Translations under genes and position numbers: made by a program | Notes under the pieces: generated by a model | The model's database searches: none | What the model was told of the DNA's origin: nothing | What the model saw: the letters and a program-made list of their open reading frames with translations, nothing else | Shown here: in pieces, positions 36,182 through 45,368 of the stretch | Numbering within the stretch: the stretch's first letter is position 1 | Layout of the letters: each line of letters starts with the position of its first letter | NCBI GenBank assembly: GCA_963724065.1 | Contig: CAVRTB010000002.1 | Coordinates: forward strand, 62,001-126,000 | DNA length: 64,000 nt | Reading direction: 5' to 3' | Source: DASRIA01 sp963724065 | GTDB lineage: Bacteria; Actinomycetota; Thermoleophilia; Solirubrobacterales; JBBDJG01

Positions 36182-36574
36182 CTACTTCGACAGGCCCACG
36201 GCTTCGAGGGCTTCCTCCACGCTCCCGTACAGCAGCATCCTGACCCCCAGTCCGTCCCGCAGGGTCCACACTTGAGCGAAGCGCATCTCGACGGGGATCC
36301 CCGTGGCCTTCGAGCGCCCCCGCTGGACGAGGATCACGACGACGCGCTCCCCGGCGTCGATGTAATCCTCGGGCTCCATCTCCCAGTCATCCCATGCAGC
36401 GGCCCACTCCGCGTTGAATTGCATTGCGCCCTCGGGCCCACGGTAGACCTGCTGTTCAGGCCAGCCGAGGTTGGACACATCCCAGACCAAATCGGCATCG
36501 GCGCGGATTTCACCGCCGGTGGCTTTGAAGTGCTCGTAGCCGCGTCTGATGATCTCCACGTTCTGCTCAGAAAT
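36182..36574 (-). CDS. NTF2-like (SnoaL-type) protein with probable ATT start
   Basis: 130 residues if started at ATT 36574, 125 from the GTG at 36559. The NTF2/SnoaL-like fold is suggested by VEIIRRGYEHFKATGG, DADLVWDVSNLGWPE and VVVILVQRGRSKATGIPVEMRFAQVWTL. Homologues in this family usually begin with (M)S-E/Q-x-N-V-E-I, and that sequence occurs here as ATT-SEQNVEIIRR, with GGTGAGGG placed 4-7 bases before the ATT. I therefore prefer the rare ATT start (or a G-to-T change in an ATG). Convergent with the dehydrogenase fusion, 38 bp apart. Confidence 0.78.
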   Translation of the reverse strand: MSEQNVEIIRRGYEHFKATGGEIRADADLVWDVSNLGWPEQQVYRGPEGAMQFNAEWAAAWDDWEMEPEDYIDAGERVVVILVQRGRSKATGIPVEMRFAQVWTLRDGLGVRMLLYGSVEEALEAVGLSK

Positions 36575-36602
36575 ACGCCCTCACCACCTGTTCTGCGTTG
36601 CC

Positions 36603-36641
36603 GTCCTGCCCTGGGATCCGATCGCGCACCTCGGGCAGGAC
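36603..36641. terminator. Inverted repeat between two minus-strand genes
   Basis: GTCCTGCCC (36603-36611) and GGGCAGGAC (36633-36641) pair perfectly over 9 bp with a 21-nt loop. It lies downstream of the beta-propeller gene stop (36763) and upstream of the NTF2-like start (36574). It may be a terminator for the former or an operator for the latter; the long loop and missing T-tract leave this open. The rest of the 188-bp gap shows nothing clear. Confidence 0.4.
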
Positions 36642-36762
36642 AGCGCCCCGTGCCAGGGCGATTTCACCAGTCGCGTGTGTCGACTGACAGCTCGTCACGG
36701 CCTCTCCTGCGACATCGTCCGCGGAGTATCCCGGAGAGTCGGAGTCGGCGTTAGCGGACTGA

Positions 36763-38904
36763 TCAGCCGCGGCGTGGGGGCGGGACGATCGTCAACCTGC
36801 GCAGCGTCGAGGTGATCGGCTTGCCGGTGGCGTCGAGCGTCTGCACTCTGGCGTTGGACTTCACGCGGCGACCGCGGCCGAGCGTCCGTCGCGCGGCTCG
36901 CGAGAGCTTGACCCGCACGGTCACGCGGGCCCCGAGCGCGGCGCTGAACCGCTTCGACCCGAGCACCCGTGAGCGGCCGGACGGCGACGCTTCGAGCACG
37001 ATCCGCCCGCTGCAAGCGGAGCCGCCGGCGCAGGTCACGCGCAACGACACGATGCCGGCCCGGGTGGCTCGTGCGCGGCGCCCGAACGACACGGCGATGC
37101 GCGCCGGGCGTGCGCTCGTCTGGTTCGAGCCGGCCGCGGGCGGCGCGGGTACCTGAGCAGCGGCGCCCGCTCCGCCGCCCGCGTCGCCACCGCCGTCACT
37201 GGGCAGGGGCGGAGGCGGTGGCGGGGGTGGGGGCGGTGGGGGTGGCGGTGGGGGCTCCTCCTCCGGGCGCGACGGCAGGCCGCTCAGGTCGGCCGCGTAG
37301 ATGTCCACCGCGGCGTCGGTGTCGGCCGCGGTCAGTCGCTCGGCGGTGCGGAAGAACACCCGCCCGCCGCCCTCGGACATGTCGAGGAAGGACGCCCCCT
37401 CGTCGAATGAGCCGCCGCTTATGAGATAGGTGCTCTGTCCGGCGCGCACGTAGAGGTCCGCCGCCTCGTCCACATCCTCGGGGACGAGCGACTCGTGCGT
37501 GGAGAACACGACCCGCGAGCCGCCCGCCGTCGCGCCGTCGGCGCCGGCGCTGGGCACGCCGTTGCCGCCCTGCGGCCCCGTGGAGACGAGCGCGGTCGCG
37601 CCGCCCGCACGCTCGTAGACGTCGGTCGCATCATCGCGATCCTCCGGCACGAGGCGCTCGGCGGTCGAGAAGACGATCCGGCCGCCGTCCTCGGAGACGA
37701 AGTCCAGGAACGCGGGCGCGCCGCCCGATCCGCCCGCGGAGACCAGGTCGAGGTCGGCGCCGGTGCGCTCGTACACATCGACGGCCGAGTCCACATCGGC
37801 GGCGACCAGCGCGTCCGCCGTCTCGAACACGACGTGGGTCCCGTCGGCGGACATGTCGAGTCCGGCACAGCCGTCGAACCGGTCACAGGCGTCGCTCGGC
37901 CCGCCCGCTCCCGACACGAGCGTCGTCGCGCCCGCGGCACGCCGGTACACGTCCACGGCGGAGTCGGTGTCCTGCGCCAAGAGCGCCTCGGCGGTCGCGA
38001 ACAGCACGGTGCTCCCGTCAGCCGAGATGCGAGCGTCGCTCACGACGTCTACGGCTCCCGACCCGCCCGACACCAGCCTCAGCGTCCCGCCGATGCGCTC
38101 GTAGACGTCGAGCGCCGCGTCGGTGTCCGCCGGGGTGAGGGGCGTGCGGGTGCCGAAGAGCACGTGCGAGCCGTCGCGCGACGCGCCCAGCAGCACGGCG
38201 CCCTCCCCACCGCTCGTGCCCGTCGAGACCAGCGTGGTCCTGTCGGCGACCCGCTGGTAGACGTCCAAACACGGGAGGGGCGTGGACAGGCAGCCGGCGT
38301 CGAGGTCGTCGAAGGTGAGCGACTCCGGCGTCGTGAAGAAGACCGGCGTGCCCACGGCGGCGCCCACGAGGCCCACGCAGGCGAGCGCCGACGGCGAACC
38401 CTGGCCGCAGACGTCGAGTTGGAGGTTGCTGCTGGCGGGCCCGGTCGAGACCAGGCGCACCTCCCCGTCGCGCACGTAGACGTCCGATGTGAGGTCGAGG
38501 TCGTCCCGCGTGAGCGACTCGTACGTGGCAAACAGCGCCTTCGAGCCGTCTGCCGAGATGCCCTGGAGCGTCGCGTCGAAGTTGCCGTTGCCGCCCGGCA
38601 AACCCGTCGAGACCTGGACCGTCGTGGCGCCCGAGCGCAGGTAGACGTCCTTGCTGGAGTCGATGTCAGTCGCGGCGAGACGCTCGGTGGTGGAGAAATA
38701 AGCGCGCGATCCGTCGGCCGAGGCTTCGAAGTCGAGACACTCGATCGAGACGTCGCAGGCGTCCTCCGGAGCGACGCCGGCCACGCCCGTGGCCGGCGCG
38801 GAGACGAGCTCGAGCGGGACCGGGGCCGCCTGCACGCGGGCAGGCAGGAGCAGCGCCACGAGGGCACAAATCATCAGAGCCGCCGTGCGGCTGCCGCGAA
38901 TCAC
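36763..38904 (-). CDS. Exported repeat protein with TolB-like beta-propeller and polyproline linker
   Basis: 713 residues. A signal peptide (MIRGSRTAALMICALVALLLPARVQA) leads to nine repeats of about 55-60 residues (about 45-535), each with S-x-DGS-x-VxF, T-x-ExL..D-x-D and a D(V/L/I)Y-x-R-x-G closing element, resembling TolB/PD40 propeller blades. A 16-proline run flanked by EEE follows (about 545-560), then a C-terminal beta-sandwich with two Cys (RVTCAGGSACSG) and a basic tail, similar to the tails of the 18675-21335 and 51256-53157 proteins. Probably a secreted or wall-associated protein of unknown ligand. Confidence 0.82.
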   Translation of the reverse strand: MIRGSRTAALMICALVALLLPARVQAAPVPLELVSAPATGVAGVAPEDACDVSIECLDFEASADGSRAYFSTTERLAATDIDSSKDVYLRSGATTVQVSTGLPGGNGNFDATLQGISADGSKALFATYESLTRDDLDLTSDVYVRDGEVRLVSTGPASSNLQLDVCGQGSPSALACVGLVGAAVGTPVFFTTPESLTFDDLDAGCLSTPLPCLDVYQRVADRTTLVSTGTSGGEGAVLLGASRDGSHVLFGTRTPLTPADTDAALDVYERIGGTLRLVSGGSGAVDVVSDARISADGSTVLFATAEALLAQDTDSAVDVYRRAAGATTLVSGAGGPSDACDRFDGCAGLDMSADGTHVVFETADALVAADVDSAVDVYERTGADLDLVSAGGSGGAPAFLDFVSEDGGRIVFSTAERLVPEDRDDATDVYERAGGATALVSTGPQGGNGVPSAGADGATAGGSRVVFSTHESLVPEDVDEAADLYVRAGQSTYLISGGSFDEGASFLDMSEGGGRVFFRTAERLTAADTDAAVDIYAADLSGLPSRPEEEPPPPPPPPPPPPPPPPLPSDGGGDAGGGAGAAAQVPAPPAAGSNQTSARPARIAVSFGRRARATRAGIVSLRVTCAGGSACSGRIVLEASPSGRSRVLGSKRFSAALGARVTVRVKLSRAARRTLGRGRRVKSNARVQTLDATGKPITSTLRRLTIVPPPRRG
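37207..37254 (-). repeat. Polyproline codon run with G-quadruplex pattern
   Basis: 48 bp encoding 16 consecutive prolines on the minus strand. The plus strand has four runs of five G (37223-37227, 37229-37233, 37238-37242, 37250-37254) separated by 1, 4 and 7 bases, a pattern that can form a G-quadruplex. Such runs often vary in length between strains and can stall ribosomes without EF-P. Confidence 0.85.
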
Positions 38905-38973
38905 TTCCCTGCCTCCTGCAAGACAAGGAACCTAGCAGCGGCTGGGTGGCCCGGCCAGGGTTCCTGAAAAGGA

Positions 38974-39001
38974 AGAGGCCCCCGCCGCAGCGGGGGCCTC
39001 T
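38974..39001 (-). terminator. Intrinsic terminator of the SGNH hydrolase gene at 39029
   Basis: A perfect 12-bp stem, AGAGGCCCCCGC with GCGGGGGCCTCT, around a 4-nt loop (CGCA, 38986-38989). Read on the minus strand the stem is followed by the T-rich string TCCTTTTC, as expected for factor-independent termination. It lies 27 bp past the hydrolase stop. Confidence 0.85.
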
Positions 39002-39028
39002 CCGGTCAGACGCGAGTCGCCCGGTCCG

Positions 39029-40174
39029 TCAGGGAGTCGCGGTGAGCGTCATCGCGTTGTAGTCCGCGCCCGGCGTGTTGCGGCAGGTGTGGTTGCCGCT
39101 CGCGAGGGCGTAGGACAGCGAGATGCACTTCCCGATCGCGCGTTCGCCGTAGGCGTTCGGGTGCAGGGACTCCTCGAGGTCACCCTGGGTGAGCCCCGTG
39201 TTGATCCAGCGCACCCACTCCTTCGTGATCGGGTTCGGCCCCGAGCCCGTCACGAGGCTCGCGCTCTTGTGGCAAACCTCGTGCCCGTTGAGCGCATCGC
39301 GCACGTCGAGGAACCGCACGCCCTTCTCCGCGGCGACGGTCTTCATGTTGTTCACGATCGTCGGCGTGGCCGTGTTCTTGGCCCAGTTCGCGTCCACGTC
39401 GTAGAACGGGCAGCCGCCCACGGTCAGGCGGTCCCAGCTCGACTGGGGATAACGGATGTTCGCGCCCACCGGGATCGGCGAGGAGTAGCCCTGGATCACG
39501 AACTTGTACTGGGAGGTCGAGTAGCCCGCGGACGACATCACCGCGCGCACCTCGTCGACCGCCTTGCGCAGGCCGTTCGCGGCGGCCGGCAGCGCGGCCA
39601 CGATCTCGGCCTGCTCCTGCGCGTTGCAGGTGAAGCCGAGCGTCCACGCGACCGTGCAGTCGATCACGTGGTTCGTGAACCCGAGGTCGTTGGCGCTGAT
39701 GTTGAGCACCACCAGCTTGACGTTCTTCTGCTGAGCGACCGGCAGCAGCTGATCCGCCTGCGGCGCCTCGCCCTTGAACGCCTGGCCGCCCTGTGCGGCC
39801 CGCCAGATGTTCGCCGTCTGAGCCCCTGAGCACGCCAGGTTGATCTTCTCGCTCACGCTGATCGGGGCACTCTTGATCGGCGCGACGTCCGCGCGGTGAC
39901 AGCCGTTTGCATACGAGCTGCCGTAGACGCGGGTGGCGTCGTAGCTACAGAAGATGCCGAGCGTGCAGCGCGCGGCGCGGTCGGTCCCGTCCCTGGTGCC
40001 GAAGATGTTGAGGCTGTTGCCGTTCCAGCGACCTGCCTCACCTGAGCTGAAGCTATCGCCCAGCGCGACGATTGCGGTGGTAGACGACGTCGGCCCCGCG
40101 CTGGCGACCGGTGCGACCGTGGCGAGCACGGCGGCGACTACGAACACGAAGGCAACGACCCTCGTTCCTCTCAT
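39029..40174 (-). CDS. Secreted SGNH/GDSL hydrolase, larger type
   Basis: 381 residues. A signal peptide (MRGTRVVAFVFVVAAVLATVAPVASA) precedes the SGNH blocks: VALGDSFSSGEA (Ser), NLACSGAQTANIW (Gly), NISANDLGF (Asn in block III) and DLEESLHPNAYGERAI (His, with the acidic residue unusual in spacing). Several Cys (for example CTLGIFCSYD, GGCPFYD) suggest disulfides outside the cell. Resembles actinobacterial lipases of the SGNH type. ATG 40174 has GGGGGA 4 bases upstream. Confidence 0.9.
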   Translation of the reverse strand: MRGTRVVAFVFVVAAVLATVAPVASAGPTSSTTAIVALGDSFSSGEAGRWNGNSLNIFGTRDGTDRAARCTLGIFCSYDATRVYGSSYANGCHRADVAPIKSAPISVSEKINLACSGAQTANIWRAAQGGQAFKGEAPQADQLLPVAQQKNVKLVVLNISANDLGFTNHVIDCTVAWTLGFTCNAQEQAEIVAALPAAANGLRKAVDEVRAVMSSAGYSTSQYKFVIQGYSSPIPVGANIRYPQSSWDRLTVGGCPFYDVDANWAKNTATPTIVNNMKTVAAEKGVRFLDVRDALNGHEVCHKSASLVTGSGPNPITKEWVRWINTGLTQGDLEESLHPNAYGERAIGKCISLSYALASGNHTCRNTPGADYNAMTLTATP

Positions 40175-40267
40175 CCGTCCCCCTTCCCCCATCGATTGCC
40201 CGGGGCGCCCCCTAACGCTCCGGCGAGGGGCGAACATATCCGACGCCGAGGACCGGTTCCAGCCGGA

Positions 40268-40801
40268 CTACCGGATCGCGTTTCCGGCCGGGTCGACGAC
40301 GAGCCAGGTGCCGCCGAACTCGGTGATGTCCTGGCACGTGATCTGGCCCGGCTTCGTGTCGGTGATGTAGTAGTAGAGCGGGTGTCCCTTGTAGGTGACC
40401 TGTCGCCGCCCGCCGCGCCGGCTCGTGGTCCCGAGCAGGTCCGCGTCGATGCCGGCGCGGGCGCGCGGCTTGCCGCGCGTGTAGACCGGGGGCCAGGCCA
40501 CGGCGCATTGCCCGTAGCAGCGGCTCTTGCTCCCCTTCTCCCTGGTGAAGAGGTAGATCGCGCGGCCCTTGGCGTCGAACAGCATCCGGCCGTAGCGGCT
40601 GTTCATGACCTTGATCGCCTTGCCGCGGCGCCTCGCCGTCGTCGCGGGCTCTGAGGGCCCCGTCGCGGTCGTCTCGGCCGTGGCCGTGGTGGCGGCGGTG
40701 GCGGCCGGGGCCGCGGCGTTCGAGGACTCGTCGTCGCCGCAGGCGGCGACCCCGAAGACCAGCGTGGTGCAGGCTGCGGCGATCGCGATCGAGCTCTTCA
40801 T
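40268..40801 (-). CDS. COG4315-type lipoprotein with secreted repeats
   Basis: 177 residues. A lipobox VFGVAAC before GDDESS indicates lipidation at Cys21. After an Ala/Thr-rich linker (about 25-60) come two beta repeats of the COG4315 type: YGRMLFDAKGRAIYLFTRE with CYGQCAVAWPPVYT, then VTYKGHPLYYYITDTKPGQITCQDI ending in TWLVVDPAG. Two Cys in CYGQC could bind metal or form a disulfide. The family is periplasmic or exposed and of unknown role. ATG 40801 has GGAGGA about 10 bases upstream. The stop is 93 bp from the SGNH hydrolase start, same strand. Confidence 0.88.
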   Translation of the reverse strand: MKSSIAIAAACTTLVFGVAACGDDESSNAAAPAATAATTATAETTATGPSEPATTARRRGKAIKVMNSRYGRMLFDAKGRAIYLFTREKGSKSRCYGQCAVAWPPVYTRGKPRARAGIDADLLGTTSRRGGRRQVTYKGHPLYYYITDTKPGQITCQDITEFGGTWLVVDPAGNAIR

Positions 40802-40917
40802 GCGTGGAGTCCTCCTCGTTCGACCTGCGGACACTACGGGCCCTGTCGCGTGGCCGCGCCGTTCGTTACGACGTTCGAGGATAGCCCCGGATCTGCGTTA
40901 GGGTCCTGGGTCTAGGA

Positions 40918-42753
40918 ATGGATCGCAGGGGGAACGGGAAGCAGGGGGTGGCGGCATCGGCCGCCGCACTGGCGGTCGCGGCGCTGCTGTGCCTGCCCAC
41001 CGCCGCGGGCGCCCACGCCACGATGGCGGCGCAGCCGCCGGGAGCGATGCTCGGCCCGGCCGCTTGCGGGGGCGCGGCGATCGCGCCGACGCAGGTCTTC
41101 ACGGGCGAGTTCGAGTCCCAACTCCAGGGCAGCTTCGTGCTGCTGCCGTTCCCGGTGCCGGCCGGCACGACCGCGGTGCGCGTCAAGTACTGCTGGGATC
41201 CGGGACTCGGCCCGTTCGTGCGCCACACGCTCGACCTCGGGCTCTACGAGGCGCGCGACACCGCCGGCGAGCTTTACGACGCCGAGGAGTTCCGCGGCTG
41301 GGGCGGCTCCAGCCACCCCGACGTGATCGTCTCGGGCGAGGGCTTCAAGAGCGAGGCGCAGTACGTGGCGAGCCCGCGCACCAACGAGCCGGGCAAGACG
41401 ACCCGCGGCTTCATTCCCGGCCCGGTAAAGCCAGGCGAGTGGGCCGTCGAGCTGGGATTGGCCGCGATCATCCCGAAGGCGCTCGGCGACGCCGACGGCA
41501 AGGTCGGCTGGCGGGTCGAGATCGAGCTGTCGAGCGATCCCGCGTTCGCGGACGAGCCCTATGCGCCGGCGCCCTATGACACGACCCCGGCCAAGACCGG
41601 TGGCGATTGGTACGCGGGCGACTTCCACGTGCACGCCGAGCACTCCGCGCTGGGGGACGCGACGATGACGGAGACCTTCGGGTTCGCCTTCAGGCCGATC
41701 TCCCAGGGCGGCGCCGGGCTCGACTTCGTGACGCTCTCCGACTACGTCGTCCCGACGGCGTGGGGCGAGATCGGGCGCTACCAGGGCGACTACCCGGAGA
41801 AGCTGATCGCGCGCAGCGCCGAGATCATCACCTACCGCGGGCACACGAACAACCACGTTAGCGCCACCTACGTCGACTACCGCACGGGCCCCGTGCTCGA
41901 GCGCGAGCACGACGGCTCATTGGTGATGAAGCGCGACCCGAGGCCCCCGCGTGAGCTGTTCGACGACGTGCACGCGGCCGGCGGGTTCACGCAGATCAAC
42001 CACCCCACGATCTTTCCGTCGACGGACCCCTTCTTCCAGCAGTTCTGCCGCGGGTGCCCGTGGGACTACACGGACGCCGAGACGGACTTCTCGAAGGTCG
42101 ATGCGATCGAGGTCTCGACCGGCCCGCCGCCGCCCACCAACTTCTTCACGCCGGCCGCGATCGCATTCTGGGAGCGGGCGCTCGATCTGGGTCACAAGAT
42201 CGCGGCGGTCGGCTCGAGCGACTCGCACAACGCGGGCCGCGCGGCCGGGTTCCTCTCGCCGCAGGCCCCGGTGGGGACCGCCACGACGAAGGTCTTCACC
42301 GATGAGCTTTCGGAGGCCGGGATCAAGCGCGGCGTGCGTGCCCGTCACACCTACGTGAAGCTCGTCGGCAACAAGGGGCCGGACGTGCGACTCGATGCGC
42401 AGGTGCCCGGCAAGAAGGGCGACAGCGGGATGATCGGTGACGTGGTGCGCGGGAACGAGGTGGACTTCACCGCACGCGTGACGGGCGGTGTCGACCTCGC
42501 GAAGCCCGATCCGCTCCTCCTGAAGATCGTGAAGGACGGCCAGACCTTCTCGAGCGAGCCGGTCACGAGCAACGACCACGTGCTGCGCTTTCACGTGACA
42601 GAGCACGGGCGCTACCGGCTCCAGCTCGAGCGGGGACCGGCGATCGAAGTGGTCTCGAGCCCGATCTGGTTCGAGTCGCTGCCCGCGCGGCCGGGCAAGG
42701 GCTGTGGCGACCGCAACCACGCCCACGAGCGCGCGGCGGACTGCAAGAAGTAG
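40918..42753 (+). CDS. Exported PHP-type metallohydrolase (CehA/McbA-like)
   Basis: 611 residues. A signal peptide (AALAVAALLCLPTAAGAHA) is followed by about 180 residues of beta-rich N-terminal domain and then a PHP-type metal-hydrolase core: GDFHVHAEHS (two metal His), AEIITYRGHTNNH, TQINHPT and AVGSSDSHNAGR with the last Asp-His ligands. CehA/McbA relatives hydrolyse carbaryl and other esters, but most members have unknown substrates. The C-terminal about 150 residues form a beta-sandwich. ATG at 40918 is divergent from the COG4315 lipoprotein (116 bp apart). Confidence 0.88.
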   Translation: MDRRGNGKQGVAASAAALAVAALLCLPTAAGAHATMAAQPPGAMLGPAACGGAAIAPTQVFTGEFESQLQGSFVLLPFPVPAGTTAVRVKYCWDPGLGPFVRHTLDLGLYEARDTAGELYDAEEFRGWGGSSHPDVIVSGEGFKSEAQYVASPRTNEPGKTTRGFIPGPVKPGEWAVELGLAAIIPKALGDADGKVGWRVEIELSSDPAFADEPYAPAPYDTTPAKTGGDWYAGDFHVHAEHSALGDATMTETFGFAFRPISQGGAGLDFVTLSDYVVPTAWGEIGRYQGDYPEKLIARSAEIITYRGHTNNHVSATYVDYRTGPVLEREHDGSLVMKRDPRPPRELFDDVHAAGGFTQINHPTIFPSTDPFFQQFCRGCPWDYTDAETDFSKVDAIEVSTGPPPPTNFFTPAAIAFWERALDLGHKIAAVGSSDSHNAGRAAGFLSPQAPVGTATTKVFTDELSEAGIKRGVRARHTYVKLVGNKGPDVRLDAQVPGKKGDSGMIGDVVRGNEVDFTARVTGGVDLAKPDPLLLKIVKDGQTFSSEPVTSNDHVLRFHVTEHGRYRLQLERGPAIEVVSSPIWFESLPARPGKGCGDRNHAHERAADCKK

Positions 42754-42775
42754 GCGGCGTCCCGGCGGACCCGGG

Positions 42776-44485
42776 TCAGGCGTAAAGCGCGTCGATCCGG
42801 GCCGCGTACTTCTCGGCGATCGGACGGCGCTTGAGCTTCATCGTGGGAGTGAGCTCGTCGCCCCCGGGCTGCCACTCCTCGTCGAGGATCGCAAACTTCT
42901 TGATCTGCTCCACGCGGGAGAGATGTGAGTTGGCCTCGTCCACCGCCGCCGCGACCAGCTTCTGCACGCGCTCGTCGCCCGCAAGCGCAGCCGGCGAGGC
43001 ATCCTCGATGCCGTGCTCGCGCGCGAAGGCCGCTGAGACATCCGGGTCGAGCACGATCAGCGCGACGTTGTAAGGACGCCGGTCGCCGATCGTGACCGCG
43101 GTCCCGATCAGCGGGTGCGCTGCCTTGAGCCGCCCCTCGATGTTCGCCGGCGACATGTTCTTGCCGGCCGCGTTGATGATCAGCTCCTTCTTGCGGTCGA
43201 CGATCTTGACGTAGCCGTCAGCGTCGATCTCCGCCACGTCTCCGGTGTGCAGCCAGCCGTCGGGGTCGAGCGTCTCTCGCGTCTTTTCGGGCTCCCCGCG
43301 GTAGCCGGTCATCACGACCTCACCGCGCACGAGCAACTCGCCGTCGTCGGCGAGCTTTACCTCGACGCCCTGGAGCGGCGGGCCGCATGTCCCGACCTTG
43401 ATCGCGCCCGGCGGGTTGATCGTGGCGCACGAGGAGGTCTCGGACATGCCCCACAGCTCGCAGATCGGCAGGCCGAGGGCCGCAAAGTAGTCGAGCACCT
43501 CGACCGGGGTCGGCGCCGCGCCGACCACCAGCCACTGCACCTCGTCGAGGCCGAGCTTCTGGCGGATCGCGGCCTTCGCCTCCTCCGGCAGCGCGGCCGG
43601 GTCGGTCACGCCCTGCGCCTCGAGGGCCGCCTTGATCTTCTCCCAGATCCTCGGCACCGATCCCCACGCCGTGGGCCGGACCTCGGGGAGCGTCTGCACG
43701 ATCGCGCGCGGGTCCGCGAGGCAGGTGAGCGTGAAGCCGAGCACCATCGACGACTGGTACTGCGATGCCCAGCGGTCCGCGATGTGGGCGGACGGCAGGA
43801 AGGAGATGATGCGCCCGCCCGGCTTCGTCGGGAGCCTGTCGACCACGCCGCGGATCTCGGCCATCAGGTTGCGGTGGGTGAGCTGCACGCCCTTCGGCGG
43901 GCCCGTCGTGCCGGACGTGTAGATCAGCGTGAGGACGTCGTCGGGCTCGACGGCGCGCCATGTCGCATCGAAGTCGAAGCCGGGATCGCCCATCTCCTCC
44001 AGCCGCGCAAGCGAAATGGTGCCCTCGTGGTCGCCGTCGACGAGCACGACGTGCTCGAGCGCGGGCGAGCGCTCCTTCGCCTCCAGGACGACCGGCAGGA
44101 ACTGCCGCTCGGTGATCACGACCGTGTTCGCCGCGTTGCCGAAGAGGAACTCGACCTGCTCTGCGGCCGACGTGTTGTAGACGGAGAACGCGATCGCGCC
44201 CAGATGCATCGCGCCCGTGTCGGCGATGTTGAACTCCGGGCGGTTGACAAGCATCAACGCAAGGGTGTCCCCGCGCCGGACGCCGAGGCTCGCGAGCCCG
44301 GCCGCGATCCGCCGCACCCGCAGCGCGTACTCTGCCCAGGTGACCGAGACGCCGTCTCCGGGCGTGCGCAGCGCGACCGCCTCCGGCCGCTCGCCGGCGG
44401 TGATCTGGAATGCCTCGCAAAGAGTCGCCGCGGCCAAGGCCGCAGGCTGCTCCGCGGAGGCTCGCTCTGCCGTGCCGCTCTCCAT
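42776..44485 (-). CDS. Long-chain fatty-acid-CoA ligase (AMP-forming)
   Basis: 569 residues of the ANL superfamily. The AMP-binding P-loop is LTLIYTSGTTGPPKGV, followed by ELWGMSETS and the adenylation Asp in GWLHTGDVAEIDADGYVKIVDRKKELI, which also holds the hinge. It activates a fatty acid to acyl-CoA. The closest look is to FadD15-type ligases. It matches the enoyl-CoA hydratase, MaoC and thioesterase genes in the window as part of acyl-CoA metabolism, though none is adjacent. ATG 44485. Confidence 0.95.
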   Translation of the reverse strand: MESGTAERASAEQPAALAAATLCEAFQITAGERPEAVALRTPGDGVSVTWAEYALRVRRIAAGLASLGVRRGDTLALMLVNRPEFNIADTGAMHLGAIAFSVYNTSAAEQVEFLFGNAANTVVITERQFLPVVLEAKERSPALEHVVLVDGDHEGTISLARLEEMGDPGFDFDATWRAVEPDDVLTLIYTSGTTGPPKGVQLTHRNLMAEIRGVVDRLPTKPGGRIISFLPSAHIADRWASQYQSSMVLGFTLTCLADPRAIVQTLPEVRPTAWGSVPRIWEKIKAALEAQGVTDPAALPEEAKAAIRQKLGLDEVQWLVVGAAPTPVEVLDYFAALGLPICELWGMSETSSCATINPPGAIKVGTCGPPLQGVEVKLADDGELLVRGEVVMTGYRGEPEKTRETLDPDGWLHTGDVAEIDADGYVKIVDRKKELIINAAGKNMSPANIEGRLKAAHPLIGTAVTIGDRRPYNVALIVLDPDVSAAFAREHGIEDASPAALAGDERVQKLVAAAVDEANSHLSRVEQIKKFAILDEEWQPGGDELTPTMKLKRRPIAEKYAARIDALYA

Positions 44486-44525
44486 CCTCTGAGCCGGAGG
44501 TTAACGGCTGGTAGCGTGCCGGTGC

Positions 44526-45359
44526 ATGTCTCTGACGGTGGGAACCGCGCCGTTCGGCGAGCGCCCCGGCGGGCAGTTCAACTTCGAGTTGCCCCGGCGG
44601 AAGGGCCTGATCTACTTCGAGGACTCGCCGCGGCGGATCAGGGCGGAATTTGGCGGCGAGACGATCGTCGACGGCCGCCACGCCAAGTTGCTGCATGAGC
44701 ACGGCCACCTCCCGATCTACTACTTCCCGCAGGACGAGGTGCGCATGGACCTGCTCGTCCCGAGCGACAAGCGCACGACGTGCCCGTATAAGGGGGAGGC
44801 CTCCTACTGGTCCGTGCGCGCCGGCGGCAAGGTCGCCGAGGATGCCGTGTGGAGCTACCCGGAGCCGATCGACGGCGCGCCGTCGCTGTCCGGCTACTAC
44901 GCCTTCTACTGGAACAAGATGGACGAGTGGCTCGAGGAGGACGAGCCTGCGATCGTTCACGCGCGCGACCCGTATCACCGCATCGACGTGCTCGAGACGT
45001 CGCGACACGTGCGGATCACGCTCGCCGGCGAGACGCTCGCCGACACGACACGAGCCCGCGTGCTGTACGAGACGGGCCTGCCCGCGCGCTGGTACGTGCC
45101 GCGCGAGGATGTGCGGATGGACCTGCTGACCGCGAGTGACACGCGCACCGGCTGCGCCTACAAGGGATTCGCGACGTACTGGTCGCTCGGCGACGAGGTG
45201 GACCTCGTGTGGTCGTATCCCGACCCACGCCACGAAGCCGAACGGATCAGGGACCATCTCGCGTTCTTCAACGAGCGCGTCGACGTCGAGATCGACGGTG
45301 AGCTGCAGGAGCGTCCCGTGACGCAGTGGTCGCCGCGAGCGCGCGCCGCTCAGCCCTGA
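44526..45359 (+). CDS. Tandem DUF427 protein
   Basis: 277 residues with two similar DUF427 domains (about 22-125 and 140-250). Each contains the pattern HxRI(R/T)..FxGE(T), then YFPQDEVRMDLL or YVPREDVRMDLL, CPYKGEASYWSV or CAYKGFATYWSL, and VWSYPEP or VWSYPDP. Function of DUF427 is unknown; the conserved Cys-x-YKG and Trp-Ser-Tyr suggest ligand binding. It diverges from the acyl-CoA ligase (40 bp between starts) and converges on the GMC oxidoreductase. Confidence 0.9.
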   Translation: MSLTVGTAPFGERPGGQFNFELPRRKGLIYFEDSPRRIRAEFGGETIVDGRHAKLLHEHGHLPIYYFPQDEVRMDLLVPSDKRTTCPYKGEASYWSVRAGGKVAEDAVWSYPEPIDGAPSLSGYYAFYWNKMDEWLEEDEPAIVHARDPYHRIDVLETSRHVRITLAGETLADTTRARVLYETGLPARWYVPREDVRMDLLTASDTRTGCAYKGFATYWSLGDEVDLVWSYPDPRHEAERIRDHLAFFNERVDVEIDGELQERPVTQWSPRARAAQP

Positions 45360-45368
45360 GCGGCCGAC

